Below, in pieces: positions 25,540-34,733 of a stretch of 64,000 nt of DNA (positions within the stretch are counted from its first letter, which is position 1; every line of letters begins with the position of its first letter). Location of the stretch: positions 496,001 to 560,000 of the forward strand of contig CAYGOF010000001.1 in assembly GCA_964351395.1 (NCBI GenBank), read 5' to 3'. The notes beneath the pieces were generated by a model. It did no database searches, was not told the DNA's origin, and was given only the letters and a program-made list of their open reading frames with translations. The position numbers were made by a program, and so were the translations under genes. This DNA is from Imperialibacter sp964351395 (GTDB lineage Bacteria > Bacteroidota > Bacteroidia > Cytophagales > Cyclobacteriaceae).

Positions 25540-28500
25540 TTAAACTGCTTGACGAATTTTACGCTTATTGGCATTTGCCAAAACTTCCTTGTATTCCTTT
25601 GGCATTACCTTGATAAACTTACCAATGTGCCTGTCCCACTCGGCCAAAATCGTTTCCGCTTTTTTACTTCCAGTAAACTTTAAATGATTGGTCATGAGTG
25701 TTTTAATGGTAGAAACGTCCTGGTGGTCCATCGCGTCAAACAAAACCATTTCCATATTACAAAGCTGCGCGAACAGGTCGCCAGGTTCATAAACATAGGC
25801 TATTCCACCACTCATACCAGCAGCGAAGTTCTTGCCAGTCGGCCCCAAAATAATCACCCTTCCACCAGTCATGTATTCACAACCATGGTCGCCGACCCCT
25901 TCTACAACTGCATTGGCACCAGAATTCCGCACCGCAAATCTCTCTCCGGCCATTCCGTTAATATAAGCCTCTCCTGAAGTAGCTCCATAAAGTGCTACGT
26001 TACCTATAATGATCTGCTGGTCATGTACGAACTGCGTGCGCCTGTCTGGGAAAACTATGAGCTGGCTACCAGAAAGGCCCTTTCCGAAGTAGTCGTTGGC
26101 TTCACCCTCAAGCACAAACTTAAGACCTGGCGCCCCGAAAGTGCCAAAACTCTGTCCGGCAGAACCACGGAAATTGATCCTAATCGTGCCTTCCGGAAGT
26201 CCTTCTGCATTGTACTTTTTCGAAATTTCGTTGGAAATAAGGGCTCCCACCGATCTATTGGTGTTAACGATTTTTAATTTTCCAGAGGAAAACTGCTTCG
26301 AGTCAATAGACGCCTGAGCTATTTTCAAAAGTTTCCAATCCAGCGCTTCATTGAGTTTATGCTTTTGGGGAATCGAATGGTAAGCGGTCTCTCCCGCAGT
26401 TGGCTCAGCATATTTCAACAGTAGACTTAGGTCGATAGTCTCTGCTTTCCAGCTTGGCAGTTTCTCTTTCACCTGAAGCATGTCTGCGCGGCCCACCATC
26501 TCATTCACTGTTCTAAAGCCAAGCGAGGCCATTATCTCCCTCAGCTCCTCAGCCATATAAGTAAACATAGCAATTACATCATCTGGATTACCAGTAAACA
26601 GTGCTCTTAGGTCTGGGTTTTGAGTGGCCACACCAACAGGGCAGGTATTCAAATGACACTTTCTCATCATGATACAACCCATAGTGACTAGCGCCGCAGT
26701 GGAAACCCCCCACTCTTCGGCACCAAGTAATGCTGCAACAGCTAGGTCACGTCCGGTTCTAATCTGGCCATCGGTTTGTAAAACAACCCTCGAACGTAAC
26801 CTATTCTTCACTAAAGTCTGATGAGCTTCAGCCAGCCCAAGCTCCCATGGTAAGCCAGCATGCCTAATAGAGCTTATGGGAGAAGCACCTGTACCCCCAT
26901 CATAACCAGAGATCAAAATCGCATCGGCAAACGCCTTTGCTACTCCAGCAGCAACAGTGCCAACACCCGCCTCGGAAACCAATTTGACATTGATTCGGGC
27001 CTCTCTGTTGGCATTTTTTAAATCGTAGATCAGCTGTGCTAAATCCTCAATCGAATAAATATCATGATGGGGTGGAGGGGAAATAAGGCCTACGCCAGGC
27101 GTAGAATTTCTTACTCTGCCTATCCAGTCATCCACCTTATGACCGGGCAGCTGACCACCTTCACCTGGTTTTGCCCCTTGGGCTACTTTGATTTGAAGCT
27201 CGTCAGCATTACTCAAATAATAGGAAGATACACCAAACCGTCCAGAGGCTACTTGTTTGATAGCTGATCGCATAAAGTCGCCGTTTGGCTTTCTTTCATA
27301 ACGAATCGGGTCTTCGCCGCCTTCACCACTATTGCTTTTTCCTCCGATCCGATTCATGGCGATGGCAAGCGTTGTGTGTGCCTCGAACGAAATAGAACCA
27401 AACGACATCGCCCCAGTTGCAAATCTTTTAAAAATTTCTTCTTTCGATTCTACTTCCTTTAGTGGGATGGGTTTCGCCTGTTTGAATTCAAGCAAACTTC
27501 TTATGGTAATTGCCTTCTCCTCTTGATTATTAATCTTCTCAGAGTACTTTTTATATAAATCGTACGACTTGAGTCTTGTAGATTTTTGAAGCAAATGGAT
27601 TGTGTCGGGGTTAAACAAATGTGCCTCTCCACGACGCTTCCATTGATAGATTCCCCCCTCGGGCAATCTCTTGTTCAGATTCCCTTCTCCAAAAGCCAGT
27701 TTGTGTTTCGCCAACGTTTCTCTGGCAATGCCATCAAAGCTCAAGCCTTCAATTCTAGAGATCGTTCCATAAAAACACCTATTTACAACAGCGCTTGAAA
27801 GCCCTAGTATTTCAAAAATCTGAGCTCCCTGGTATGACTGAAGAGTGGAGATACCCATCTTCGACATTACCTTAAGTATTCCATCGCCGATTGCTTTTAT
27901 GAACTTGGCATTGGCTTCCTTATTGGTGAGTGGCTTCTCCAGTTTCCCTTTTTTGACAAGATCTGAAATAGTGTCAAAAGCCATGTAAGGATAGATCGCA
28001 CTTGCTCCAAATCCTACAAGGGTTGCAAAGTGATGTACTTCCAAAGCATCGCCACATTCAATTATCAAACTCGCTTTTGTCCTGAGTTTATTTTTGACAA
28101 GGTGGTTTTGTACAGCCCCTAAAGCCAGCAACGAAGGAATAGCTGGACGACTCTTGCTCAGGTTTCGGTCGCTAAGCACCAAAATATTGGAACCTTCAGC
28201 GATCGCCTTTTCTGCTTCTTTACAAATTTCGTTGATGCCCTCTTCAAGTCGGCCAGACTTACCATCGCCATTGAAAAGGATGTTGATGATCTTATAATTG
28301 TAGTGCTTATGATCCCATTGCAATAACTTTTCAAAGTTTGGTTTGTCGAGTACTGGCTGGGAGATGTGTATCTGCCGACAATGTTCCGGTGTTTCTGCCA
28401 GAATATTCTTGGAAATACCTACCCTTGTAAACAGAGACATCACCAACCTTTCCCGGATGGGATCAATGGGTGGGTTACTTACTTGTGCAAAAAGTTGTTT

Positions 28501-30054
28501 GAAGTAAAAAGAGAGGTGCTGTGGTTGGTTCGAAAGAACGGCAATTGGCGTGTCTGTTCCCATTGAGCCTAGAGGCTCCTTACCATCTTCAACCATCGGT
28601 TTCAGTATCGTTCTTATATCCTCATTTGAATAGCCAAACGCCAACTGCCTTACGCTGAGTTGCTCATCCTGAAATGACGGGTGAAGCTCTTTTGGCTCAG
28701 GTAATAACCTTAGCTTGGTTCTGTTGCCTTTGATCCAGTCCGAATAGGGTTGTCGGTCAAAAATTTCTTGCTTAATCTCTTCATCAAAAAGTACTTTCTT
28801 CTTTATCAAATCCACCAATATCATCTTACCGGGCTGCAACCTGCCGCTAGAAATAATTTTTGATGGATCTATTGGGTGCACACCCGTCTCCGAAGCAAGA
28901 ATAATAAGCCCATCGCTGGTAACTGTATACCTGGCAGGTCGCAACCCATTTCGGTCTAAGGTTGCGCCCACTCTTAGTCCATCTGTAAAGCATACGGCAG
29001 CAGGGCCATCCCACGGTTCCATCATAGAAGCGTGAAATTTGTAAAATGCCTTCCTATCCTCATCCATAAGAGGGTTGTTCTGCCACGCTTCTGGTATCAA
29101 CATCATCATGGCGTGTTGAATACTTCTGCCTGAAAGAACGAGGAGCTCGATCATTGCATCCAGGTTGGCGGAATCAGAATCGCTGGAGTCGCAAATAGGT
29201 AACAGCCATCTCATCTCCTCCTTTGTAAACAATGAAGACTCCATAAGGACCTGCTTCGACTTCATTTTATTTACGTTTCCCCGAATGGTATTTATTTCGC
29301 CATTATGAGCCAGGAAGCGGAAAGGTTGAGCGAGCTTCCACTTGGGAAATGTGTTGGTTGAAAACCTCGAGTGAATCATTGCAAAGGCAGAGGTAAGCCT
29401 TTTGTCCCTCAAATCAGTATAATAGAATCTAAGTTGATCAGTTCGAAGCTGACCTTTGTACACTACCTTGAACGCAGAACATGACGCTATATAGAAGTCG
29501 GGGTGATTCCAACCAATAAAGTGAGATACCTGGTTTTTGAAAACGTAAAGTTTGCGCTCCAATACCATAGGGTCATCAAATCCGTTTTTTGGCACCAGAA
29601 AATAGTGATACATATCCGGCTCAGTCTGTCTGGCTGACAATCCAATTTTACTATTGTCAGTTGGGATTTTTCTGCGGAACACTATATTGAATTCTCTTTC
29701 AGCGGCAATTTGGTTCAGCTGGCTGATAGCTTCCTCCTTGCTGCGCTGGTCTTTAGGCAAAAACAAGGTAACTACTCCGTATTTCCCCGGGGCAGGAAGC
29801 TTTACACCGGAAGCCAGTGCTTCTACCTCAAAAAACTCGTAAGGGATCTGAAACTGGACTCCTGCGCCGTCTCCTGTTTCGGGTTCAGCCCCAGTAGCTC
29901 CTCGATGCTCCATGTTTTCAAGCATGGAAATAGCTCCAGTGATTATTTCGTTGGATTTTATGCCATTGTAGTTGGCTATAAAGCCCATGCCACAATTGTC
30001 GTGCTCTAGCTCTGGGCAATATAAGCCCTCACGTTGTTCCTTTAATTCTTCCAT
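25540..30054 (-). CDS. gltB: Glutamate synthase large subunit
   Basis: 1504 residues from the ATG at 30054. The family's mature N-terminal nucleophile Cys is in DNCGMGFIANYNG, so about 20 residues are removed after synthesis. An open extension to a TTG at 30129 is rejected. Domains in order: class II glutamine amidotransferase (1 to about 400, including EHRGATGAEPETGDGAG), central domain, FMN-binding barrel (PGEGGQLPGHKVDDWIGRVR, ISGYDGGTGASPISSIRHAG), 3Fe-4S motif (CIMMRKCHLNTCPVG) and a C-terminal beta helix (GGRVIILGPTGKNFAAGMSG). Uses glutamine and 2-oxoglutarate to make glutamate with gltD. Confidence 0.94.
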   Translation of the reverse strand: MEELKEQREGLYCPELEHDNCGMGFIANYNGIKSNEIITGAISMLENMEHRGATGAEPETGDGAGVQFQIPYEFFEVEALASGVKLPAPGKYGVVTLFLPKDQRSKEEAISQLNQIAAEREFNIVFRRKIPTDNSKIGLSARQTEPDMYHYFLVPKNGFDDPMVLERKLYVFKNQVSHFIGWNHPDFYIASCSAFKVVYKGQLRTDQLRFYYTDLRDKRLTSAFAMIHSRFSTNTFPKWKLAQPFRFLAHNGEINTIRGNVNKMKSKQVLMESSLFTKEEMRWLLPICDSSDSDSANLDAMIELLVLSGRSIQHAMMMLIPEAWQNNPLMDEDRKAFYKFHASMMEPWDGPAAVCFTDGLRVGATLDRNGLRPARYTVTSDGLIILASETGVHPIDPSKIISSGRLQPGKMILVDLIKKKVLFDEEIKQEIFDRQPYSDWIKGNRTKLRLLPEPKELHPSFQDEQLSVRQLAFGYSNEDIRTILKPMVEDGKEPLGSMGTDTPIAVLSNQPQHLSFYFKQLFAQVSNPPIDPIRERLVMSLFTRVGISKNILAETPEHCRQIHISQPVLDKPNFEKLLQWDHKHYNYKIINILFNGDGKSGRLEEGINEICKEAEKAIAEGSNILVLSDRNLSKSRPAIPSLLALGAVQNHLVKNKLRTKASLIIECGDALEVHHFATLVGFGASAIYPYMAFDTISDLVKKGKLEKPLTNKEANAKFIKAIGDGILKVMSKMGISTLQSYQGAQIFEILGLSSAVVNRCFYGTISRIEGLSFDGIARETLAKHKLAFGEGNLNKRLPEGGIYQWKRRGEAHLFNPDTIHLLQKSTRLKSYDLYKKYSEKINNQEEKAITIRSLLEFKQAKPIPLKEVESKEEIFKRFATGAMSFGSISFEAHTTLAIAMNRIGGKSNSGEGGEDPIRYERKPNGDFMRSAIKQVASGRFGVSSYYLSNADELQIKVAQGAKPGEGGQLPGHKVDDWIGRVRNSTPGVGLISPPPHHDIYSIEDLAQLIYDLKNANREARINVKLVSEAGVGTVAAGVAKAFADAILISGYDGGTGASPISSIRHAGLPWELGLAEAHQTLVKNRLRSRVVLQTDGQIRTGRDLAVAALLGAEEWGVSTAALVTMGCIMMRKCHLNTCPVGVATQNPDLRALFTGNPDDVIAMFTYMAEELREIMASLGFRTVNEMVGRADMLQVKEKLPSWKAETIDLSLLLKYAEPTAGETAYHSIPQKHKLNEALDWKLLKIAQASIDSKQFSSGKLKIVNTNRSVGALISNEISKKYNAEGLPEGTIRINFRGSAGQSFGTFGAPGLKFVLEGEANDYFGKGLSGSQLIVFPDRRTQFVHDQQIIIGNVALYGATSGEAYINGMAGERFAVRNSGANAVVEGVGDHGCEYMTGGRVIILGPTGKNFAAGMSGGIAYVYEPGDLFAQLCNMEMVLFDAMDHQDVSTIKTLMTNHLKFTGSKKAETILAEWDRHIGKFIKVMPKEYKEVLANANKRKIRQAV

Positions 30055-30129
30055 ACTTAGGATGTCTAAAACGTTCAAGATGCGCTTTTCCAAAAGCAAA
30101 TCATCAAGGCCTTTCTGAGAAAAGACCAA

Positions 30130-30602
30130 TTATCATCTTGGGATTAATGTGGAACCGTTTTTATGAAATTATTAAAAAGGCCCGATCAGGAGAACGACTT
30201 TTTATAAACTTCACATTATAATTGTCACGGTATCATGAAAATACGGAATATTTTGAATGATTCGCATTGAAAGGCAAAATTTATTAAAAATCTCATCTCT
30301 TCAATAGCCTCTAAAAGGGGCGATTTAGGACGTGGCTTTCTTTTATTGAAAATGTATCAAAGAACAGAGTGTTTTTATAAAAAAATTCATAGTAGATCAA
30401 TTTATAACCCAATAAATTCTCAAATGTGTAATTTTTCAGATAATTGGGCAAATAATAAACCTAAAGCTTTCTTATTTGCATTTTTTTAGAAATTTTTGGG
30501 TCATATTTGAAGCATAAAATTAATTCTTTATGATTTCATGTAAGAATTTGCCATAAAATAAATTAGGGTGTTGTTTAAGCGTGAAAAGGGTGATTAGTTT
30601 AA
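30130..30602. other. AT-rich intergenic region upstream of gltB
   Basis: About 470 bases with no convincing gene. It should carry the gltB promoter. No small RNA, tRNA or long repeat was recognised. A terminator hairpin at the right edge (30584-30612) closes the neighbouring dioxygenase gene. Confidence 0.5.
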
Positions 30603-30612
30603 TCACCTTTTT
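30584..30612 (-). terminator. Terminator overlapping the dioxygenase stop codon
   Basis: GGTGATT (30589-30595) pairs with AATCACC (30601-30607), extended by A-T pairs on both sides. The TGA stop of the dioxygenase gene (30603-30605, minus strand) lies in the stem. A/T tracts on both flanks allow function in either direction. Confidence 0.6.
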
Positions 30613-31721
30613 TTTGTCTCATCCCTCATGGCTTTTAGAAAACCAGACACATCTGTCCCACCAGTTCCAATCACACCTTGTTCCGCCTTTGCCTGAGCCA
30701 CTATATATTCGTGCGCTATTTTAAAATGCTCGGTTCGAAAGTCATGTATCGTTTCAACAGCCTTGTCAAAAAAGAACTGGAGCGTTGTGTCAGATGTACA
30801 ATAGTCCTTCAACGCGGAGCTCCGACTTAGCTTTTTCACTATAGCAGCATGTTTCGGGGGCATATAAGCCAACATCTGTTTCATATAGGCAGAAGCTTGT
30901 GGTTCGTTGTGTGCTATTCCAAGTCCTGCGTCGAGGTACTGTAACACAGCGCTTTGAGCGGCACTTCCTCCATGCCAGCTTTCAACTATCTCTCTTCCCC
31001 CCATATCGTATCTTACTTCGCTAAAGGAGCTTAGAAAAGGACGAATTCTTGTATAAAAAATAACAGGATCACATTTTTCTCTCATCCTTTTAAGGGTAGC
31101 GGTCATCATCCGCACAGCATTCCTTATCACTTTCAGCTGTTGAAGAATATTCTCTGCATTATTGGTGGTGGTATATTCCAGCGCCAATGCCAGCGCAGAA
31201 ATGGCTTCTGCCGCCTGTAACTCAATGGCCACCGTGACCATATAAAACCAGGCTTCGTCTTGAGTCTGGGTGAAAGTAACGAGCGGCGCTATATTGTCTA
31301 AAGACATGACGCCATTGTTTCCCTTCACTCTCCAATTAGCAAGAACAGCAGAAGCGTGAGACAGAACAGGTGGTCGGCCAAGTCGACTCGAAATGTAGCG
31401 CCATGGCACAGAAATGTTCCTGGGCACCAATACCGACGGCTCTTTGGAAGTATGAACCACTGCATTTCCTAAAAACGACAGCACCAACATGGCTCGTTCC
31501 ATCTCGCCTTTGCTGCTTATTCGTCCTGGATCCTTAAAGGGTAATTTCGACGCTTCTTCAGCAACTATTCCCTTTTCAATCCAGTCGGGCAAATGTGCTG
31601 CCGCCTGATCCCATGGAGCAAAATATGAAGACAAGCTTGTGTCAGGAAAAGGTGAAACTAGAAACCCAAGGTCGGGGTCGACTTCATGCTCGTCTAAAAA
31701 CAACTTCCAGTCTGTTATCAT
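30603..31721 (-). CDS. Indoleamine 2,3-dioxygenase-like heme protein
   Basis: 372 residues, close to the length of eukaryotic IDO. Visible family features: the N-terminal FLVSPFPDTSLSSYFAPWDQ, LVLSFLGNAVVH, VPWRYISSRLGRPPVLSHAS, the substrate-side FTQTQDEAWFYMVTVAIE, the SWHGGSAAQSAVLQYLDAGL helix and C-terminal GTGGTDVSGFLKAMRDET. The probable proximal heme ligand is the His in EHFKIAHEYI (about residue 332), matching His346 of human IDO1. The family inserts oxygen into tryptophan to give N-formylkynurenine. It stands alone; no kynurenine formamidase or kynureninase is nearby, so the physiological role is open. Confidence 0.85.
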   Translation of the reverse strand: MITDWKLFLDEHEVDPDLGFLVSPFPDTSLSSYFAPWDQAAAHLPDWIEKGIVAEEASKLPFKDPGRISSKGEMERAMLVLSFLGNAVVHTSKEPSVLVPRNISVPWRYISSRLGRPPVLSHASAVLANWRVKGNNGVMSLDNIAPLVTFTQTQDEAWFYMVTVAIELQAAEAISALALALEYTTTNNAENILQQLKVIRNAVRMMTATLKRMREKCDPVIFYTRIRPFLSSFSEVRYDMGGREIVESWHGGSAAQSAVLQYLDAGLGIAHNEPQASAYMKQMLAYMPPKHAAIVKKLSRSSALKDYCTSDTTLQFFFDKAVETIHDFRTEHFKIAHEYIVAQAKAEQGVIGTGGTDVSGFLKAMRDETKKR

Positions 31722-32099
31722 GAGTTCAAAAAGATTGAGAAATGAATAATGTAACTTTTTACAAGTTATCTGGTACTAAAGATATAGCCAACTGTAAAGA
31801 GGGGGAATTGTAAAGGCATTGAGGTTAGAACTTTCCATTACATTTAACCTTTTTTAACAGAATGCAACCAACTTATTGAGAAATGCATCGTATACATACC
31901 AACCAATAATTAATACTCCAACCGTAAAAATCTCCGTACGCCTTCAAAGGTGAATTTTTAGATGTCGGTTGAAAAAACAAAAGGCCAACGCAACCCATCT
32001 GGAGAATCGCTGTCTTTAGTGAAGATTTGTAAGAGGATTTGAATAGCACAATCAATCGGAAACTAATGTGTCATTATTAAACACTTAAATTTTCGTGCT
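31722..32099. other. Intergenic region with divergent promoters
   Basis: About 380 bases between the dioxygenase (minus) and a TPR-like secreted protein (plus). A 60-codon minus-strand frame at 31873-32055 has no recognisable features and was rejected. TATCTTTA-like sequence (minus) near 31780 may be the dioxygenase -7 element. Confidence 0.4.
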
Positions 32100-32537
32100 A
32101 TGAAAAACTCGGTAAAAAGGATTTTGACGTTCGCAATGATTTATGCCGCGTCAATGGGAGCGACAAACTATGTTTGGGCAGAAGGCCCAAAAGAAAGTAA
32201 TGAAAGTAAAGTAGTGCTTAAGGCACGTGAAATGGTGGAGGAATCATCTTATCACGATTGGAGAACTTTAGCCAAAGCCGCAGAAAAATGCTTTGTGATT
32301 GACAAAAACCTGAAGGAAGCCTTCGATTGGCTATCAATGTCTTTGGATATCAACGAGTCAGTGTATAACCTGACTGTGCTTGGCGACTATTATCTAAAAA
32401 ATGATTTGCCAAAAAAAGCAATGAATAGCTACCTCAAAGCGTTGATTGTAGGAAGAAGAGACGGTGCAGATTTTGACAGACAGGAAATAGAAAGTAAAGT
32501 ATGGGTAGTCCGAAACATCCTCTACCCTAAAAGATAA
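32100..32537 (+). CDS. Secreted TPR-like protein
   Basis: 145 residues. The N-terminus (ILTFAMIYAASMGATNYVWA) is a signal peptide. The remainder is helical with tandem helix pairs resembling tetratricopeptide repeats: FDWLSMSLDINES, then YNLTVLGDYYLKNDLPKKAM and NSYLKALIVGRRDG. Such short periplasmic repeat proteins usually mediate protein contacts. No partner is evident. A strong bidirectional terminator follows at 32562-32590. Confidence 0.55.
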   Translation: MKNSVKRILTFAMIYAASMGATNYVWAEGPKESNESKVVLKAREMVEESSYHDWRTLAKAAEKCFVIDKNLKEAFDWLSMSLDINESVYNLTVLGDYYLKNDLPKKAMNSYLKALIVGRRDGADFDRQEIESKVWVVRNILYPKR

Positions 32538-32561
32538 CAAGTAGTAGAATCCTCTTACGGG

Positions 32562-32590
32562 AAAGCGCCGGGCACATTGTCCGGTGCTTT
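32562..32590. terminator. Bidirectional terminator between TPR protein and hemB
   Basis: AAAGCGCCGG (32562-32571) pairs with CCGGTGCTTT (32581-32590), with one G-T pair, followed by a T-run. It separates two convergent genes. Confidence 0.75.
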
Positions 32591-32615
32591 TTTATTTCTT
32601 AGTGTCCCAACATCC

Positions 32616-33587
32616 CTATTTTCGAAGCTGAGCAAATTCTTTGGCAAAGTAGCTAAGAATTATGCTTGCTCCTGACCGCTTGATACTCAATAGCGACTCA
32701 AGCATTGCATTCTCTCCATCAAGCCAACCATTTTGCGCAGCCGCTTTGATCATCGCATATTCTCCACTTACGTTATAAGCTGCAATAGGCAAAGGAAAAT
32801 TGTCTTTCAAAAGTCTGATAACGTCGAGATAGGCCAGTGCAGGTTTTACCATAAGTATATCAGCGCCTTCTGCATAGTCTAGTTCAGCCTCTACCAGAGC
32901 TTCCGTTCTGTTTGCCGGGTCCATCTGGTAGGTCTTTTTATCGCCTGATTTCGGTGCAGAATCAAGTGCATCTCTAAAAGGTCCATAAAAAGCACTGGCA
33001 TATTTAGCTGAATACGCCAAAATAGAAGTGTTCGTAAAACCAGCGCCATCAAGCATTTTCCTTATATGACCAACTCGCCCGTCCATCATGTCAGATGGCC
33101 CAATCATATCAGCCCCTGTGGCAGCTTGGGCTACAGCCATTTTACCTAAGATTTCCAGTGATTCATCGTTGACAATCTGCCCGTTTAACACCAATCCATC
33201 ATGGCCATCACTGCTGTAGGGATCCATAGCAACGTCGGTCATAAGGCACGCCTCTGGAAACCTTCTTTTTATCTCACTTAGTGTTTTAAGGTATAGCCCT
33301 TCGCCATTTATACTCTCTGTGGCATACCTGTCTTTTTTTGAGTCGTCAATTGCAGGAAAAATCGCAAAAGTCCGGATTCCTAACACCAAACAATCTTCTA
33401 TTTCCTTTAAAAGCAGATCTAGCGAATAACGATAGATGCCAGGCATTGACTTTACTTCCACTTTCTTAGCGACTCCCTCAATGACGAAAAGCGGAAAAAT
33501 AAAATCTTTAGTGGAGAGCCTTGTTTCCTCCACCATTTCTCTGATTACCGACGTCTTACGGTTTCTTCTGGGTCTTCTTGAAAGCAT
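32616..33587 (-). CDS. hemB: Porphobilinogen synthase (5-aminolevulinate dehydratase)
   Basis: 323 residues from the ATG at 33587, supported by a TAnnTTTG element 19 bases upstream. An open extension to 33737 is hydrophobic and unrelated. It condenses two 5-aminolevulinates to porphobilinogen in heme synthesis. The catalytic lysines are in SAKYASAFYGPFRDA and ILMVKPALAYLD. The metal-site segment reads TDVAMDPYSSDGHDG, the Asp-rich version without the zinc cysteines, so this is the zinc-independent, magnesium/potassium-type enzyme. Family length is normal. Convergent with the TPR protein gene. Confidence 0.95.
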   Translation of the reverse strand: MLSRRPRRNRKTSVIREMVEETRLSTKDFIFPLFVIEGVAKKVEVKSMPGIYRYSLDLLLKEIEDCLVLGIRTFAIFPAIDDSKKDRYATESINGEGLYLKTLSEIKRRFPEACLMTDVAMDPYSSDGHDGLVLNGQIVNDESLEILGKMAVAQAATGADMIGPSDMMDGRVGHIRKMLDGAGFTNTSILAYSAKYASAFYGPFRDALDSAPKSGDKKTYQMDPANRTEALVEAELDYAEGADILMVKPALAYLDVIRLLKDNFPLPIAAYNVSGEYAMIKAAAQNGWLDGENAMLESLLSIKRSGASIILSYFAKEFAQLRK

Positions 33588-33942
33588 GGCTAAGTAATGT
33601 TTGTGCAAATATAGCAGACATGTAAAGCTTGTCGGAATTTTCAATAAAGTTATTCCCGTTAACAACCACTGGAAAAACAGGAAAAAAATACATCGCTCCA
33701 GTTTTGTGAAACATGGCGTTAAATAGGAATTCATCATCAGTATAAAATATAAACTAAAGATAAACCTACTATCGCAACGTTCCTTTCAGCCACTTAAGGC
33801 GAAATGTCTGGCACTCAACATGACCATATGGTGACGTACAATTGGCACAAATACAAATACCGACATTGGAATCAGTTTGTAAAGCCACATTTTCATAGCT
33901 TTATAAATAGATTTTCTTCAGTCTATAGCAACATAGTCTATC
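33588..33942. other. Divergent intergenic region hemB-lgt
   Basis: 355 bases. It contains the hemB -7 element at 33606-33613 and AT-rich sequence before lgt. No other gene or RNA recognised; a short plus-strand frame from 33804 is not convincing. Confidence 0.5.
33606..33613 (-). promoter_or_regulatory. hemB -7 promoter element (TATATTTG)
   Basis: On the minus strand TATATTTG is an exact match to the Bacteroidota consensus TAnnTTTG, 19 bases before the hemB ATG at 33587. This gives a short leader and supports that start. Confidence 0.55.
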
Positions 33943-34731
33943 ATGCATCCGGAATTCATCTCATTCGATCTGTTCGGCAATCCCATTACCATTCACTTCT
34001 ACGGCGTGATGATCGCCCTTGGAGCGACTCTTGGATACTTTTACACATCAAGAACTGCAAAGAAGGAACTGGACATTGACTCCGATATTATTCAGGGTTT
34101 GGCAAGGTGGGTAATTATAGCCGCATTTATTGGCGGAAAATTGTTCTATTATTTTGAATCGCCCGCCTATTACTTCAGCGAACCGGCAAATATGCTTAAG
34201 AATTTCCGAACTGGTTTTGTGTTCTACGGCTCACTTATTTTTGCTATTCCAACAGTTATCTGGTACTTCAGAAAACACAAATTACCTTTTTGGCCGATGA
34301 TGGATCTTATGGCCATTACCGGCTGCATTGTTCACATAAGTGGGCGAATGGGCTGCTTTTTTGCTGGCTGCTGCTATGGTTCCCCCACTGATATGCCATG
34401 GGGAATCACGTTTTCGGACTCGCTTTCACAAGCAAAACCCTTAAACACTGCATTACATCCTACGCAACTTTACGAAATACTTCTTATATCCACGATATTG
34501 GTCACACTCATCATGTTCAAAAGGCATAAGAGATTTGAAGGCCAGCTTTTTTTCCTTTACATAATGATGTACGCCGTTGGCAGATCGGTAACAGAAATTT
34601 TTAGAGGGGACCTCAGACGAGGATTTATCATTGAAGATGTGTTATCACATTCGCAGTTTATTTCGCTGCTTCTATTCTTGGTTGTAGGTACTTTTTACTA
34701 TTTATTTTCAAAAAGAAAGAAAGCTCCCTAA
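33943..34731 (+). CDS. lgt: Prolipoprotein diacylglyceryl transferase
   Basis: 262 residues with seven or so membrane segments. The Lgt signature is visible: IHFYGVMIALG, the HISGRMGCFFAGCCYG loop with its conserved Arg, and HPTQLYEILL, whose residues contact phosphatidylglycerol. It transfers diacylglycerol to the lipobox Cys of prolipoproteins, for example the lipoproteins at 12812 and 17666. Its stop is two bases from the convergent lipid kinase gene. Length is normal. Confidence 0.95.
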   Translation: MHPEFISFDLFGNPITIHFYGVMIALGATLGYFYTSRTAKKELDIDSDIIQGLARWVIIAAFIGGKLFYYFESPAYYFSEPANMLKNFRTGFVFYGSLIFAIPTVIWYFRKHKLPFWPMMDLMAITGCIVHISGRMGCFFAGCCYGSPTDMPWGITFSDSLSQAKPLNTALHPTQLYEILLISTILVTLIMFKRHKRFEGQLFFLYIMMYAVGRSVTEIFRGDLRRGFIIEDVLSHSQFISLLLFLVVGTFYYLFSKRKKAP

Positions 34732-34733
34732 AT

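Noticed and set aside
30055..30129. N-terminal extension of gltB to a TTG
   Set aside because: The nucleophile Cys lies about 20 residues after the ATG at 30054 as in the family; the extra part has no support.
31873..32055. 60-residue minus-strand frame
   Set aside because: No start context, no domain or signal peptide pattern; probably chance.
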